Shown here: positions 27,076-36,703 of the stretch, piece by piece | Position numbering within the stretch: the stretch's first letter is position 1 | How the letters are laid out: each line of letters starts with the position of its first letter | NCBI RefSeq assembly: GCF_014334115.1 | Contig: NZ_CP060494.1 | Location: forward strand, 1 to 64,000 | DNA from: Sphingosinithalassobacter sp. CS137 | Lineage (GTDB): Bacteria; Pseudomonadota; Alphaproteobacteria; Sphingomonadales; Sphingomonadaceae | Direction of reading: 5' to 3' | Length of the DNA stretch: 64,000 nt | Position numbers and translations under genes: made by a program | Notes under the pieces: model-generated | Told to the model about the DNA's origin: nothing | The model's database searches: none | Seen by the model: the letters and a program-made list of their open reading frames with translations, nothing else

Positions 27076-27849
27076 GTGGAAACAGTCGTCGCCACGCTCG
27101 CTTCGGGCGCGCTGATCGGACTTGTGCTCGGCCTGGTCGGGGGCGGCGGCTCGATTCTCGCGGTGCCGCTGCTGGTTTATGTCGTCGGCGTCGGCTCGCC
27201 GCATGCCGCGATCGGCACCGCGGCTGTGACCGTCAGCGTCAACGCCTTCGCCAGTCTGGTCGGCCATGCCCGCGGGGGGCGCGTGAAATGGCGGTGCGCG
27301 GGCGTGTTCGCCGCCGCAGGCATGACGGGCGCGGCGTTGGGTGCCGAGTTCGGCAAGGCGTTCGACGGACAGGGGCTTCTCGCGTTGTTCGGGCTGCTGA
27401 TGATTGGCGTGGGCCTGTCGATGCTGCGCAGGCGCCGCGCCGCCGAGGCGCCCGACGTGCGGCTGACGCGCGAGAGCGCCGCGGTGCTGCTGCCCCGGCT
27501 GGTGCCGATCGGACTCGGCGTCGGCCTCGCTGCGGGCTTCTTCGGAATCGGCGGAGGATTCCTCATCGTGCCGGGGCTGATCGTGGCGACCGCGATGCCC
27601 CTGTCCCATGCGGTCGGAACGTCGCTGGTGGTGGTGACTGCGCTGGGGCTCACGACCGCGTCCTCCTATGCGATCTCGGGCCTCGTCGACTGGCCCGTGA
27701 CCGGATTGCTGATCGCGGGCGGCTTCGCCGGAACGATCGCGGGGATCGGCGCGGGAAGACTGCTCAGCAGCCGCAAGCGCCTGCTCGAGATCGGCTTTGC
27801 GGTGCTTGTCGTCGCGGTGGGCAGCTATGTGACGGCGACCGCGCTGTAA
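27076..27849 (+). CDS. TauE/SafE-family sulfite/organosulfur exporter
   Basis: 257-residue inner-membrane protein with about eight helices and the internal repeat of the TauE/SafE family: LVLGLVGGGGSILAVPLL in the first half and GLAAGFFGIGGGFLIVPGL in the second. GTG 27076 is the first usable start after the rhodanese stop. As last gene of the bigR operon it most likely exports sulfite or thiosulfate made by the persulfide dioxygenase and rhodanese. Confidence 0.87.
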   Translation: METVVATLASGALIGLVLGLVGGGGSILAVPLLVYVVGVGSPHAAIGTAAVTVSVNAFASLVGHARGGRVKWRCAGVFAAAGMTGAALGAEFGKAFDGQGLLALFGLLMIGVGLSMLRRRRAAEAPDVRLTRESAAVLLPRLVPIGLGVGLAAGFFGIGGGFLIVPGLIVATAMPLSHAVGTSLVVVTALGLTTASSYAISGLVDWPVTGLLIAGGFAGTIAGIGAGRLLSSRKRLLEIGFAVLVVAVGSYVTATAL

Positions 27850-27941
27850 GCGCGGGCGGCGGCTGCACCGCGCCCCTCCCGGTCCTTGGGCAAAACCGCC
27901 TATAAGGAGGAGTCTGCGCGGCCGCGTGACGAGGAGTCTCC

Positions 27942-29702
27942 ATGTACCATTGCGACGAAGAGGCGCGGCTCGATGCGCTGCATCGGCTGAACCTGCTCGA
28001 CACCGCACCCAGCGAGAGCTTCGACCGGATCACGCGCATGGCCAGCCAGATCTTCGGCCTGCCGATCGCCGCCATTTCGCTGACCGATCGCGACCGGCAG
28101 TGGTTCAAGTCGCGCGTGGGAGTGAGCCATTGGTCGATCCCGCGCCTCAAGGCGCCGTGCTCGGAAGTCGCGGAAACGGCGGACACGCTGGTGATCCCCG
28201 ATCTCCACGAGGACCGATGCTACCGCACGAGCATCCTCGCCGATCAGGGTATTCGCTTCTACGCCGGCGCGTCGCTGACGACGCGCGAAGGCCATAGCCT
28301 GGGCGCGCTGTGCGTTCTGGGCACCGAGCCGAGGCAGGTGACCGACGCCGAGTGCAACGCGCTGAACGACCTGGCGAAGATGGTGATGGTGCAGATCGAG
28401 CTCCAGCATGCGCTGGGCAGGCTCGACCCGCTGAGCGGGCTGCCGAACCGGATCCAGTTCCTCGAGGATCTGGCCGATGTGGGCCGCGACCATGCCGGAG
28501 AGCAGCGGCTCGCCGTGCTGATCGATCTTGCGCGGCACGAGCAGCTGAGCAACGGGCTGCGCGTTCTGGGGTCGGCCTATCTCGACAGGATCGTGCAGGA
28601 TTCCGCGCGCACGATTGCAGCCGCGATCGGGCGCGGCCGCACCGTGTATCACGTCGCGGCGACGCAGTTCGCCTTTCTCGCGCCGCCGGGCGCGGAGCCG
28701 CACGCCTATCTGGCCACGCTGTCCGATCTTCAGGCGCAGTTGCGCACGGCCACGCGCGACCGATTCATCATGGCGGCCAGCATCGGCGTCGCGCCTTTCC
28801 TCGCCGGCGCGACGTCGCCGGCGGCGATCCTGCGGACGGCGCACAGCGCCGCGCAGGACGCACGCGCGCACGCTTCGCTGGCGAGCGTCTATTCGCTGGC
28901 CGTGGACAATGCGCACCAGCGCCGGTTTCGCCTGATCGGCGATTTCGATTCGGCGTTGCGCGACGGCGGGCAGCTGTCGCTCGTCTTTCAGCCGCGCGTC
29001 GATCTGGCGAGCGGCGCGTGCGTGGCGGTCGAGGCGCTGCTGCGCTGGCAGCATCCCGAGCTCGGCGCGATCTCGCCGGCCGAATTCGTGCCGATCGTCG
29101 AACAGACCTCGCTGGGCGGCGCGATGACGAAATGGGTGTTCGGTGCGGCGCTCGCCCAGCTCGCGGCCTGGCGCACTGCCGGGCTCGCGATGCGGCTTTC
29201 GATCAACGTGTCCGCGTCGAACCTGGAACACCCCGGATTTGCCCAGCAGGTCCAGCTGCAGGCCCTCCAGCATCGCGTGCAGCCCGACTGGGTGGAGCTG
29301 GAAGTGACCGAAAGCGCGCTGATGGGCGATTTCGGCACGGCGACCGAGCAGCTCACGATCCTGCTCGGAGCCGGCTTTCACGTGGCGATCGACGATTTCG
29401 GAACGGGCTACAGCAGCCTCGCCTATCTGCAGAAGCTGCCCGGCAGCATCCTCAAGATCGACCAGTCGTTCGTGCGCAACATGCCCGAGGGCCCGCGCGA
29501 GCGGGCGCTCGTGCGCTCGATGGTCGCGCTGGCGCACGACCTCGGCTATCGCGTGGTTGCGGAGGGAGTGGAGACCGCCGAGCTGCGCGACCTGCTGATC
29601 GAGATGCGCTGCGACGAGGCACAGGGCTATTTCTACGGGCGGCCGATGCGACCCGAACAGCTCGTCGGCTGGATCGACCGCCGCCTGTCCGAGGCCGCAT
29701 AG
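27942..29702 (+). CDS. GAF / degenerate GGDEF / EAL phosphodiesterase
   Basis: 586-residue cytoplasmic signalling protein. An N-terminal GAF domain (about 15-155) has a CSEVAETADTLVIPDL strand and many Cys and His. The GGDEF-like domain (about 165-315) is degenerate: DPLSGLPNRIQF is kept but the active-site position reads ATQFAFL, so no cyclase activity is expected. The EAL domain (about 330-580) has EALLRW, NVSASN, ELEVTES, DDFGTGYSS, KIDQSFV and EGVET, consistent with c-di-GMP hydrolysis. ATG 27942 follows GAGGAG. It is a stand-alone gene. Confidence 0.92.
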   Translation: MYHCDEEARLDALHRLNLLDTAPSESFDRITRMASQIFGLPIAAISLTDRDRQWFKSRVGVSHWSIPRLKAPCSEVAETADTLVIPDLHEDRCYRTSILADQGIRFYAGASLTTREGHSLGALCVLGTEPRQVTDAECNALNDLAKMVMVQIELQHALGRLDPLSGLPNRIQFLEDLADVGRDHAGEQRLAVLIDLARHEQLSNGLRVLGSAYLDRIVQDSARTIAAAIGRGRTVYHVAATQFAFLAPPGAEPHAYLATLSDLQAQLRTATRDRFIMAASIGVAPFLAGATSPAAILRTAHSAAQDARAHASLASVYSLAVDNAHQRRFRLIGDFDSALRDGGQLSLVFQPRVDLASGACVAVEALLRWQHPELGAISPAEFVPIVEQTSLGGAMTKWVFGAALAQLAAWRTAGLAMRLSINVSASNLEHPGFAQQVQLQALQHRVQPDWVELEVTESALMGDFGTATEQLTILLGAGFHVAIDDFGTGYSSLAYLQKLPGSILKIDQSFVRNMPEGPRERALVRSMVALAHDLGYRVVAEGVETAELRDLLIEMRCDEAQGYFYGRPMRPEQLVGWIDRRLSEAA

Positions 29703-30209
29703 CGGAGCAGGAGCCACGGTCGATCGCAGTTGCGGCGGCCGCGCAGGCGATTGACCAACGGTGTCAATTTAGAGCGATCCGAGCAGTGTTGCGACTTCCT
29801 CGGTCGCCGGCCGTCTCCGGCGCTTGGGGGAGAATCAACTTCGGCGCCGTGCCCGTCGCCGCGCTGTTTCCGTAAGAAAACGCCATAAAAACAATGCGTA
29901 ACGTCGCACGCCGTTATTGTGCCGGGCCGGTTTCGGGACCTCGCGCCGGATCGAGTCGATTGGGGGCTTGACGCCGGAAGATCAATCTAGCAGCCTAGCG
30001 AATGACACCGGTTTCAAACGACTGGGTCGAGACAATGGGACCGCGCAAACGCGGCCCGGTCCGGGGAGGATGCACGTGCGTTTCCGCGCGCGGACCTGTC
30101 TTTCCCGGTGGGCGTGGACGTCGGCCGGCAGCGCTGCTGTCGGCGCCATGGCGTTTCGTGCCCGCGATCAGAAGCGCAGGCCGCGCAAGCGGCGATGGGG
30201 AGAGGCAAA
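29703..30209 (+). other. Long leader/intergenic region before the uronate TonB receptor
   Basis: About 500 bases without a convincing gene. It contains a dyad TTGACCAACGGTGTCAA (29751-29767), the AT-richer stretch 29875-29920 with the imperfect inverted pair AACAATGCGTAACG and CGTTATTGT, a TTGACG at 29968-29973 that may be a -35 box, and the operator at 30003-30016. The remaining 190 bases to the receptor start could be a 5' untranslated leader; short open frames in it lack SD sequences or family marks. Confidence 0.55.
30003..30016. promoter_or_regulatory. LacI-type operator before TonB receptor
   Basis: TGACACCGGTTTCA is a near-perfect palindrome with a central CG step, the shape of LacI-family operators. 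The first ten bases are identical to those at 33102-33111, before the hydratase operon. It lies 194 bases before the receptor start and 30 bases after a TTGACG box. Confidence 0.65.
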
Positions 30210-33014
30210 ATGGCAAGAAACACAAAGGGTAGGGCCCGTGCGTCGGTTGCGCGTCTGCTGGGCGCGGCATCGCTGTCCGTGGTGGCGATCGGATCGGCGC
30301 AGGCGCAGGTGACCGCCGAGCAGGACGTCGGCGAACCCGGCAATCCATATGAGCCGGTGATCGTCGTTTCGGGCTTCCGCGAATCGCTGAGCGAAGCGCT
30401 AGACGTGAAGCGCGATTCGGTCGCCGCCGTCGACGCCATCGTCGCCGAAGACATCGCGAAATTCCCCGACCAGAACCTTGCCGAATCGTTGCAGCGCATC
30501 CCCGGCATCGCGATCACCCGCGACGGCGGCGAGGGCCGCCAGATCACGGTGCGCGGGCTGGGGGCGGGCTATACCCGTGTCCGCCTGAACGGGATGGAGA
30601 CAATCGCCACCTCCGCAGGCGAGGGCGGGCCGAACCGCGGCCGCGATTTCGACTTCAACGTCTTCGCCTCTGAGCTGTTCACGTCGCTGGTCGTCCACAA
30701 GACCGCCGAGGCCCGGCTCGACGAAGGCTCGCTGGGCGCGGTGATCGACCTGAATACCGGCAATCCGATGGCATATGGCGACGGCTTTACGCTCGGCCTC
30801 AACGCGAAGGTGCAGTATAACGATCTGAGCGAGGATTTCGGGCCGCGCCTCGCCGGGCTGGTCAGCTACAAGGATCCCTCGGGGCTGTTCGCGGCGTCGT
30901 TGTCGGCCGCATGGTCGAAGTACGACATTCTCGAAGTCGGCAACAACACGGTGCGCTGGCAGCAGGCGCGGTTCAACTCGGTCGACGGTACGCGCTGCTT
31001 CACCACCAACCGCAGCGGCGGCACCTATGTGCCGAGCGCAGCGTGCGACGAGGCGGCGCTCGCATTCCACCCGCGCATTCCGCGCTATGGCGAGATCGGG
31101 CACGAGCGCGAGCGGCTGGGCGTGACCGGCAGCTTCCAGCTGGCGCCCGCCATGGGCACGCTGATCTCGCTCGACGGCCTCTATGCCCATTACGACGAGA
31201 CGCGGACCGAGAAATGGGGCGAAGTGCTATTCCGCTCGAACGAGCGCGGCATCGACCTGCTCAACCCGACCTATGACTCCAACGGGAACATGATCTCGGC
31301 CACGGTGGACAACGCCTGGGTGCGGATCGAGGATTTCCGCCGCGAATCCTACACCGAATTCTATCAGTTCAACGGCAAGATCGAGCAGGAATTCTCGCCC
31401 ACCTTCCGCGGCACGCTGTATGGCGGCGTTTCGCAATCCGAGGCCGTGGTGCCGATGGAGACGACGATCATCTTCGACGATCGCGACGTCATGGGCTATG
31501 AATTCGACTATAGCGACATGGACCTGCCACGGCTGAGCTTCCCGACCGGAATCACCGATCCGGCGGCATTCCAGTTCGCCGAATTCCGCGATCGCCCGTC
31601 GAACGTGACCAACAGCTTCCGCACGGTGAAGCTCGACCTCGAATGGGAGCCGGTCGAGGGCTTCACGGTGCTCGCCGGGCCGTTCTACCGGCGGTTCGAA
31701 TTCGACACCACCGGAGGCTCCCGCGACTCCTCCTACTGCGCGGCGTTCAGCTGCGCGCCGGGCACCTATGGCGCGCCCGTAACCGACGCGATCTCGATGC
31801 TCTACACGCTGCCGAACGTCGGCAATGCGCCGGCGGGAACGACGCTGACCTATCTCGTCCCCGATCTCGCGGCGGCGGCGGCGGCGATCGACCTCTACAA
31901 CCGGCCGCTCAACGAGGACGCGGCGAACACACGCAACGTGGTCGAGGAAGATACTGGCGGCTATCTGCAGTTCAACACGCGCGGTTCGCTGTTCGGGCTC
32001 GAGTTCGCCGCGAATGCCGGCGTCCGCTATGTCCGTACCGACGTGCGATCGACCGGCATCAACAATGCGCAGAACGTGACGGTGACGCGCGACTATGAAG
32101 ACTGGCTGCCGTCGCTCAACGTCGCCCTCTATCCCGCCTCCGACGTGATTGTGCGCGGCGCGGTCGCCAAGGTGATGTCGCGGCCGGGACTGGGCAGCCT
32201 TACGCCGGGCGGGTCCGTCGACGGGTTCAACTATCGGGTGAGCTTCGGCAATCCGTCGCTCGAACCGACCCGAGCGACGACCTTCGACGTGGCTGTCGAA
32301 TGGTATTTCCGGCCCGAATCGGTGTTCTCGGTTGCGCTGTTCCGCAAGGAGATCGCGAGCTTCCCGATCGGCAGCACCACGACCGGCACCTATGCCTCGA
32401 CCGGACTGCCGCTCTCGCTGATCCTGGCAAGCTCGCCGGCGGCGGCCAATCCCGAGGGGCAGCCCTGGACGATCAACACGACGGTCAACGGGCCGGGCGC
32501 GGAGATCCAGGGGTTCGAGCTGAGCCTGCAGACGCCCTTCACCTTCCTGCCCGGCTTCCTTTCGAACTTCGGCGTGATCGGCAACCTCACCTATGTCGAC
32601 TCGGACGTCGAATATACGGTGCGCGGTCCGGCGACCACGGTGGGGACGGGAAGCTTCCCGGCGCTGACGACCGAGACGATGTCGGAGAAGCTGCTCGGCC
32701 TTTCGAACTGGCAGTATAACGCGACGCTCTATTACGAGGACAGCCGGTTCAGCCTGCGCGGCTCGGTCGCCTATCGCTCGCGCTACAACGACGGCACGAG
32801 CGCGACGGGCAACATCTTCGAAGGCTTCAACAGCTCGTTCAGCGTCGATCTTTCGGCGAGCTATGCGCTGACCGACTATCTCGACATCACGTTCGAGGGG
32901 CTGAACCTGACCGACGATTACCAGGACCGGTTCGTCGATGCGGCTGCCGACCGCAACTACGAATATGACCACACGGGTCGCGTGTTCCTGCTGGGTGCGC
33001 GTCTCAAGCTGTAA
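30210..33014 (+). CDS. TonB-dependent receptor, oligosaccharide type (TonB-Xanth-Caul family)
   Basis: Outer-membrane active transporter of 934 residues. ATG 30210 has a strong SD (GGGGAGAGG) and gives a signal peptide ending near IGSAQAQ. A TonB-box-like PVIVVSGFRESL follows, then the plug (DQNLAESLQRIPGIAITR, ITVRGLGAGYTRVRLNGME) and a large beta-barrel ending in GARLKL. The size and plug style match the Caulobacter/Xanthomonas group that imports plant oligosaccharides. With kduI, kduD and kdgK downstream and a shared operator, the likely substrate is an oligogalacturonide or another unsaturated uronate oligomer. Confidence 0.92.
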   Translation: MARNTKGRARASVARLLGAASLSVVAIGSAQAQVTAEQDVGEPGNPYEPVIVVSGFRESLSEALDVKRDSVAAVDAIVAEDIAKFPDQNLAESLQRIPGIAITRDGGEGRQITVRGLGAGYTRVRLNGMETIATSAGEGGPNRGRDFDFNVFASELFTSLVVHKTAEARLDEGSLGAVIDLNTGNPMAYGDGFTLGLNAKVQYNDLSEDFGPRLAGLVSYKDPSGLFAASLSAAWSKYDILEVGNNTVRWQQARFNSVDGTRCFTTNRSGGTYVPSAACDEAALAFHPRIPRYGEIGHERERLGVTGSFQLAPAMGTLISLDGLYAHYDETRTEKWGEVLFRSNERGIDLLNPTYDSNGNMISATVDNAWVRIEDFRRESYTEFYQFNGKIEQEFSPTFRGTLYGGVSQSEAVVPMETTIIFDDRDVMGYEFDYSDMDLPRLSFPTGITDPAAFQFAEFRDRPSNVTNSFRTVKLDLEWEPVEGFTVLAGPFYRRFEFDTTGGSRDSSYCAAFSCAPGTYGAPVTDAISMLYTLPNVGNAPAGTTLTYLVPDLAAAAAAIDLYNRPLNEDAANTRNVVEEDTGGYLQFNTRGSLFGLEFAANAGVRYVRTDVRSTGINNAQNVTVTRDYEDWLPSLNVALYPASDVIVRGAVAKVMSRPGLGSLTPGGSVDGFNYRVSFGNPSLEPTRATTFDVAVEWYFRPESVFSVALFRKEIASFPIGSTTTGTYASTGLPLSLILASSPAAANPEGQPWTINTTVNGPGAEIQGFELSLQTPFTFLPGFLSNFGVIGNLTYVDSDVEYTVRGPATTVGTGSFPALTTETMSEKLLGLSNWQYNATLYYEDSRFSLRGSVAYRSRYNDGTSATGNIFEGFNSSFSVDLSASYALTDYLDITFEGLNLTDDYQDRFVDAAADRNYEYDHTGRVFLLGARLKL

Positions 33015-33020
33015 AGGGGG

Positions 33021-33054
33021 AGGGTTCCACCGGGCGGCAGCGCGGTGGAACCCT
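33021..33054 (+). terminator. Strong hairpin after TonB receptor
   Basis: AGGGTTCCACCG and CGGTGGAACCCT form a perfect 12-base-pair stem with a 10-base loop, starting six bases after the receptor stop. No T-run follows, so it may end transcription with Rho or protect the receptor mRNA rather than act as a classic terminator. Confidence 0.65.
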
Positions 33055-33087
33055 GCCGACGTCGGCCGAAGTGCGCTCCGAGGCGCG

Positions 33088-33116
33088 TTGACGCTGGGGC
33101 CTGACACCGGTAGCAA
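33088..33116 (+). promoter_or_regulatory. Promoter with overlapping LacI-type operator before hydratase operon
   Basis: TTGACG (33088-33093), 17 bases, then TAGCAA (33111-33116) form a plausible sigma-70-like promoter. The operator copy TGACACCGGTAGCA (33102-33115) covers the spacer and -10 box, a layout for repression. It shares the TGACACCGGT core with the site at 30003. Regulator identity is not in the window. Confidence 0.6.
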
Positions 33117-33197
33117 CCTCTGGCGACCGGAGTACGGCGGGCGGCGACAGGCGGCGAATAGTGCGCGGCGCGGGTATTGATTGCGGGGTTGAGTAGA

Positions 33198-34028
33198 ATG
33201 GTCACGGGGTCGGTCGAACAGATGGCGGCTGAGGACAAGGCGCGCAGCGCCGAGTCGATCGCGCGCGCGTTTCTGGCGGCCCGCGCGGCGGGGCGTCCGC
33301 TGTCGGACTATCCGGGGCCGATGCCCCGGGATTTCGATGACGCCTATCGCATCCAGGCAAGTGCGATCGCGCTCTCCGGCCAGCCGGTGGGCGGCTGGAA
33401 GGTCGGACGCGTTCCCGATGCGCTGGTGGAGACGTTCGGCAGCAATCGTCTTGCCGGGCCGATCTTCGCCGACGCGATACGCGCCGGGGGCGAGGCGGTG
33501 CCCGAGATGGCCGTGTTCGAAGGCGGCTTCGGCGCGGTGGAGGCGGAGTATCTGCTGCGCCTCGGCGCGATCGGCGAGGCGCCGGAGGGCGGCTGGACCA
33601 ACGCTGCGGCGGCAACATGCATCGACGAGATCCGCATCGGTATCGAGATCGCGAGTTCGCCCTTTCCGGGGATCAACGACCATGGACCGGCGGTGACCGT
33701 TTCCGATTTCGGCAACAACCATGGGCTGGTGCTGGGCGACGTTCTGCCGCGCGACTGCGATTTTCTGAATTGGCCGCTGGCACTGACGATCAACGGTGCG
33801 GAAGCGGGAACCGGCACTGCGGCGGAAATGCTCGACGGTCCCTTCGGCGCGGTCCGATTTCTGCTCGAAACGGCGGCGGAACGCGGCCTGCCGGTGGCGC
33901 CGGGGCAATGGATTTCCACCGGCGCAGTGACCGGTGTTCACCGAGTCGCGATCGGCGACCGAGTGGAGGCGCGCTTCGGTGCGGAACGCACCGTGGCCTG
34001 TACGATAGGCAAGGTACGACAGAACTGA
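33198..34028 (+). CDS. FAH-superfamily hydratase/decarboxylase (2-keto-4-pentenoate hydratase-like)
   Basis: About 276 residues of the fumarylacetoacetase/MhpD fold. Family features: GGWKVGRV, the metal-site pair in GAVEAEYLLRL, GIEIASSPFPGIND, GNNHGLVLGD and GTGTAAEMLDGPFGAVRFL. Related enzymes hydrate or dehydrate short 2-keto acids. In a cluster that makes 2-keto-3-deoxy sugar acids, a role on such a keto acid is likely but unproven. Start uncertain: ATG 33198 or ATG 33222 (MAAEDKARS); neither has a strong SD. It is followed 35 bases later by the MFS transporter. Confidence 0.78.
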   Translation: MVTGSVEQMAAEDKARSAESIARAFLAARAAGRPLSDYPGPMPRDFDDAYRIQASAIALSGQPVGGWKVGRVPDALVETFGSNRLAGPIFADAIRAGGEAVPEMAVFEGGFGAVEAEYLLRLGAIGEAPEGGWTNAAAATCIDEIRIGIEIASSPFPGINDHGPAVTVSDFGNNHGLVLGDVLPRDCDFLNWPLALTINGAEAGTGTAAEMLDGPFGAVRFLLETAAERGLPVAPGQWISTGAVTGVHRVAIGDRVEARFGAERTVACTIGKVRQN

Positions 34029-34063
34029 CCGGCAAACGGTCGCGTCGCGGGGAGAGGAAGACG

Positions 34064-35629
34064 ATGACGGATACACGGGAGGCGATGATCGCCGGGGCCA
34101 CGCGGCGCGTGGGGCGCTATCGCTGGGTCATCGTCGGGCTGCTCTTCACCGCGACCGTCATCAATTACATCGATCGCCAGATGATCGGACTGCTCAAGCC
34201 CACGCTGATGGCCGATCCGACGCTCGCGATGGACGAGCGCGCCTATGCCGACATCATCGTCTGGTTCACCATCGCCTATGCGGCGGGCTATCTCGTCTTC
34301 GGCAAGGTGGTCGACGCGATCGGCGCGCGGCTGGGCTATGCCGCCGCTGTGGTGATCTGGACGATCGCCCATGTCGCGCACGGCGGCGCCTACACCGTCG
34401 CCCAGTTCGCGATCGCGCGCTTCGGCCTGGGCGTGGGCGAGAGCGGCAATTTTCCGGCCGGCGTGAAATCGGTCGCCAACTGGTTTCCGCAGAGGGAGCG
34501 CGCCTTCGCGATCGGCATCTTCAATGCCGGAACGAATGTGGGTGCGATCGCGACACCGTTCCTCGTCTTCTGGCTGATGGGCGGGCTGGGGATGAGCTGG
34601 CGCATGGTCTTCGTCGTCACCGGCATCTTCGGCGTGCTGTGGCTGATCGCCTGGCTCGCCATCTATCGCGACGATCCGGCGACACACCCGCGCGTCGAGG
34701 CGGACGAGCTGGCGCACATCCAGTCCGACCCGGCCGATCCGGACGTCAAGACGCCCGGCCTGTGGGTGCGGCTGCTGGCGCAGAAGGAAACCTGGGCCTT
34801 CGCGCTGGGCAAGTTCTTCATCGATCCCGTGTGGTGGTTCTATCTCTTCTGGCTGCCCGGCTATCTGGGCGACCGCTACGATCTCGACCTCACTACCTGG
34901 ACGACCGCGACCGCGGTGATCGCGCTGGGCGCGATCTATCTGATCTCGGACGTGGGCAGTATCGCGGGCGGCTGGCTTTCGGGCAAGTTCATCAGCATGG
35001 GCATGACCGCGAACAAGGCGCGCAAGCTGACCATGCTGGTGTGCGCCTTTGCCGTGCTGCCGGTGATGTTCGCGACCGCGGTCGACAATCTGTGGGTCAG
35101 CGTGGTCATCATCGGCGTGGCCGCGGCGGCGCACCAGGGCTTTTCGGCCAACCTCTTCACGGTCCCGTCTGACACCTATCCGCGCTTCGCAGTGGGTGCG
35201 GTGATCGGGATCGGCGGGACGCTGGGCGGGATCGGCGGGGCGCTGAGCTCAAAGCTGACCGGCTATTTCCTCGCCAACGAGACCTACACGCCGCTCTTCA
35301 TCCTGGCCGGCGGCGCCTATTTCGCGGCGCTGCTGTGCATCCATCTGCTCTCGCCGCGGCTCGAGCGAGTCGAGCGGTTTCGCGAGACGACTCCCTGGGC
35401 GGTGCTGGTCGCGATCTGCGCCGGGCTAGTCGGTGTGATCCTCTTCCTCGCGTCGAGCGCGCTTACCGAAGGGCCGGGTGCCTGCTATCCGGTGTGGGCC
35501 GGTCCGTTCGGCGACGCCGCCTGCCTGACGCCGCCGGTCTATTGGGGCGCGATCGTCGCTTTCCTTGCGGTGGCCGTCGCCGGCGTGCTGGTGAACGCGC
35601 TGGGCGGCCGCCGCCGGAGCGGATCCTGA
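34064..35629 (+). CDS. MFS transporter, hexuronate (ExuT-like) type
   Basis: 521-residue inner-membrane permease with 12 or more helices. The anion:cation symporter signature of ExuT-like carriers is visible: [15 protein letters not shown], then [34 protein letters not shown] and [17 protein letters not shown] 34064 has an SD (GGAGAGGAAG). The C-terminus is extended by two more hydrophobic stretches with Cys residues ([16 protein letters not shown]), so the protein is longer than a normal ExuT by about 70 residues. It would bring hexuronates or unsaturated uronates into the cytoplasm for KduI. Confidence 0.88.
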   Translation: MTDTREAMIAGATRRVGRYRWVIVGLLFTATVINYIDRQMIGLLKPTLMADPTLAMDERAYADIIVWFTIAYAAGYLVFGKVVDAIGARLGYAAAVVIWTIAHVAHGGAYTVAQFAIARFGLGVGESGNFPAGVKSVANWFPQRERAFAIGIFNAGTNVGAIATPFLVFWLMGGLGMSWRMVFVVTGIFGVLWLIAWLAIYRDDPATHPRVEADELAHIQSDPADPDVKTPGLWVRLLAQKETWAFALGKFFIDPVWWFYLFWLPGYLGDRYDLDLTTWTTATAVIALGAIYLISDVGSIAGGWLSGKFISMGMTANKARKLTMLVCAFAVLPVMFATAVDNLWVSVVIIGVAAAAHQGFSANLFTVPSDTYPRFAVGAVIGIGGTLGGIGGALSSKLTGYFLANETYTPLFILAGGAYFAALLCIHLLSPRLERVERFRETTPWAVLVAICAGLVGVILFLASSALTEGPGACYPVWAGPFGDAACLTPPVYWGAIVAFLAVAVAGVLVNALGGRRRSGS

Positions 35630-35652
35630 AAAGCAAGGAGAGCCCTTCGTCC

Positions 35653-35814
35653 ATGCCGCGCCCGCTGAACCGCAATCCCGACCGGCAATTCCCGTCAGAG
35701 GCGCATGGCCGCGGCATGGCCGCCGTGCCTGCGACCGGGCGCGTCAACCAGCCCGTCCGGCGGGCCCATGCATTCGACGCGGCGGCGGGCGCTCTGGCGT
35801 CCGCCGTCGCCTGA
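35653..35814 (+). CDS. Possible small protein between transporter and kduI (53 aa)
   Basis: A 53-codon frame starting [16 protein letters not shown], in the same frame as the upstream transporter gene, with AAGGAGAG about 9-10 bases before the ATG. It has no membrane segment, no known domain and an Ala-rich end. It fills most of the 208-base gap between the MFS gene and kduI. It may be a small protein or only an untranslated spacer; I do not recognise it. Confidence 0.3.
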   Translation: MPRPLNRNPDRQFPSEAHGRGMAAVPATGRVNQPVRRAHAFDAAAGALASAVA

Positions 35815-35837
35815 CCCCCGAACCACAGGAGCATTCC

Positions 35838-36698
35838 ATGGCCGATCCCGCCTCGATCTTCCGCGACAATTTCTATGCCACGCATCCGGACATGATGGAG
35901 TGCGTGAGCAACGAAGAGCTGCGCGACCGCTATCTGATCCGGAATCTGTTCGAGCCGGGCAAATGCGTGCTCGCCTATACCCATGCCGATCGCATGGTGA
36001 TCGGCGGGGTCGCGGTGAGCGGCGGTTCGGTGAAGCTGCCCGAGCAGAGCGATCCGCCCTCGGCCGCCGGCAAGCCCTTCCTCGAGCGCCGCGAGCTGGC
36101 GGTGGTCAACGTCAGCGACGCGCAGGGCACGGTCGAGGTCGACGGCACCTCCTATACGCTCGGCAACAAGGACTGCCTGTATGTGACGATGGGCGCGCAG
36201 AACGTCACCTTCGCGGGTGAGGGCGCACGCTTCTATCTCGTGTCGTGCCCCGCGCATCAGGCGTTCGAGACCCGCAAGCTGGGCATCGCCGACGCCAATG
36301 CGCTCGAAAGGGGGAGCCTCAAGGAATCGAACGAGCGGACGATCTATCAGCTCGTGATCCCCGGCATCTGCGAAAGCGCGCAGCTGGTGATGGGCCTGAC
36401 CGTGCTGAAGGAAGGCAGCGTGTGGAACACCATGCCGCCGCACGTCCATGAGCGCCGCAGCGAGATCTATTTCTATTTCGAGCTCGACAATGTCGACGCC
36501 GATCGCGTGATGCACTTCATGGGGCAGGGCGAGGCGACCCGGCACATCGTGATGCAGAACGAGGAAGCCGTGATCTCGCCACCCTGGTCCATCCACATGG
36601 GCGCGGGCACCAAATCCTATGCCTTCATCTGGGCGATGGCGGGCGAGAACCAGGATTATACCGACATGAGCGTGCTGGATATCTGCCAGCTGGCGTAG
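35838..36698 (+). CDS. kduI: 5-dehydro-4-deoxy-D-glucuronate isomerase
   Basis: KduI converts 5-keto-4-deoxyuronate (from unsaturated galacturonate or glucuronate) to 2,5-diketo-3-deoxygluconate. The 286-residue protein is a two-cupin enzyme. The zinc site is in [18 protein letters not shown], and the second conserved block is [20 protein letters not shown]. The family's N-terminal [14 protein letters not shown] segment is present. ATG 35838 follows ACAGGAGC. Its product is the substrate of KduD encoded next. Confidence 0.96.
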   Translation: MADPASIFRDNFYATHPDMMECVSNEELRDRYLIRNLFEPGKCVLAYTHADRMVIGGVAVSGGSVKLPEQSDPPSAAGKPFLERRELAVVNVSDAQGTVEVDGTSYTLGNKDCLYVTMGAQNVTFAGEGARFYLVSCPAHQAFETRKLGIADANALERGSLKESNERTIYQLVIPGICESAQLVMGLTVLKEGSVWNTMPPHVHERRSEIYFYFELDNVDADRVMHFMGQGEATRHIVMQNEEAVISPPWSIHMGAGTKSYAFIWAMAGENQDYTDMSVLDICQLA

Positions 36699-36703
36699 AA
36701 CAT

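Noticed and set aside
31227..34076. A 949-codon minus-strand frame opposite the TonB receptor and hydratase
   Set aside because: The sense strand holds clear receptor and FAH motifs with good SDs; the antisense product is low-complexity and rich in Arg and His.
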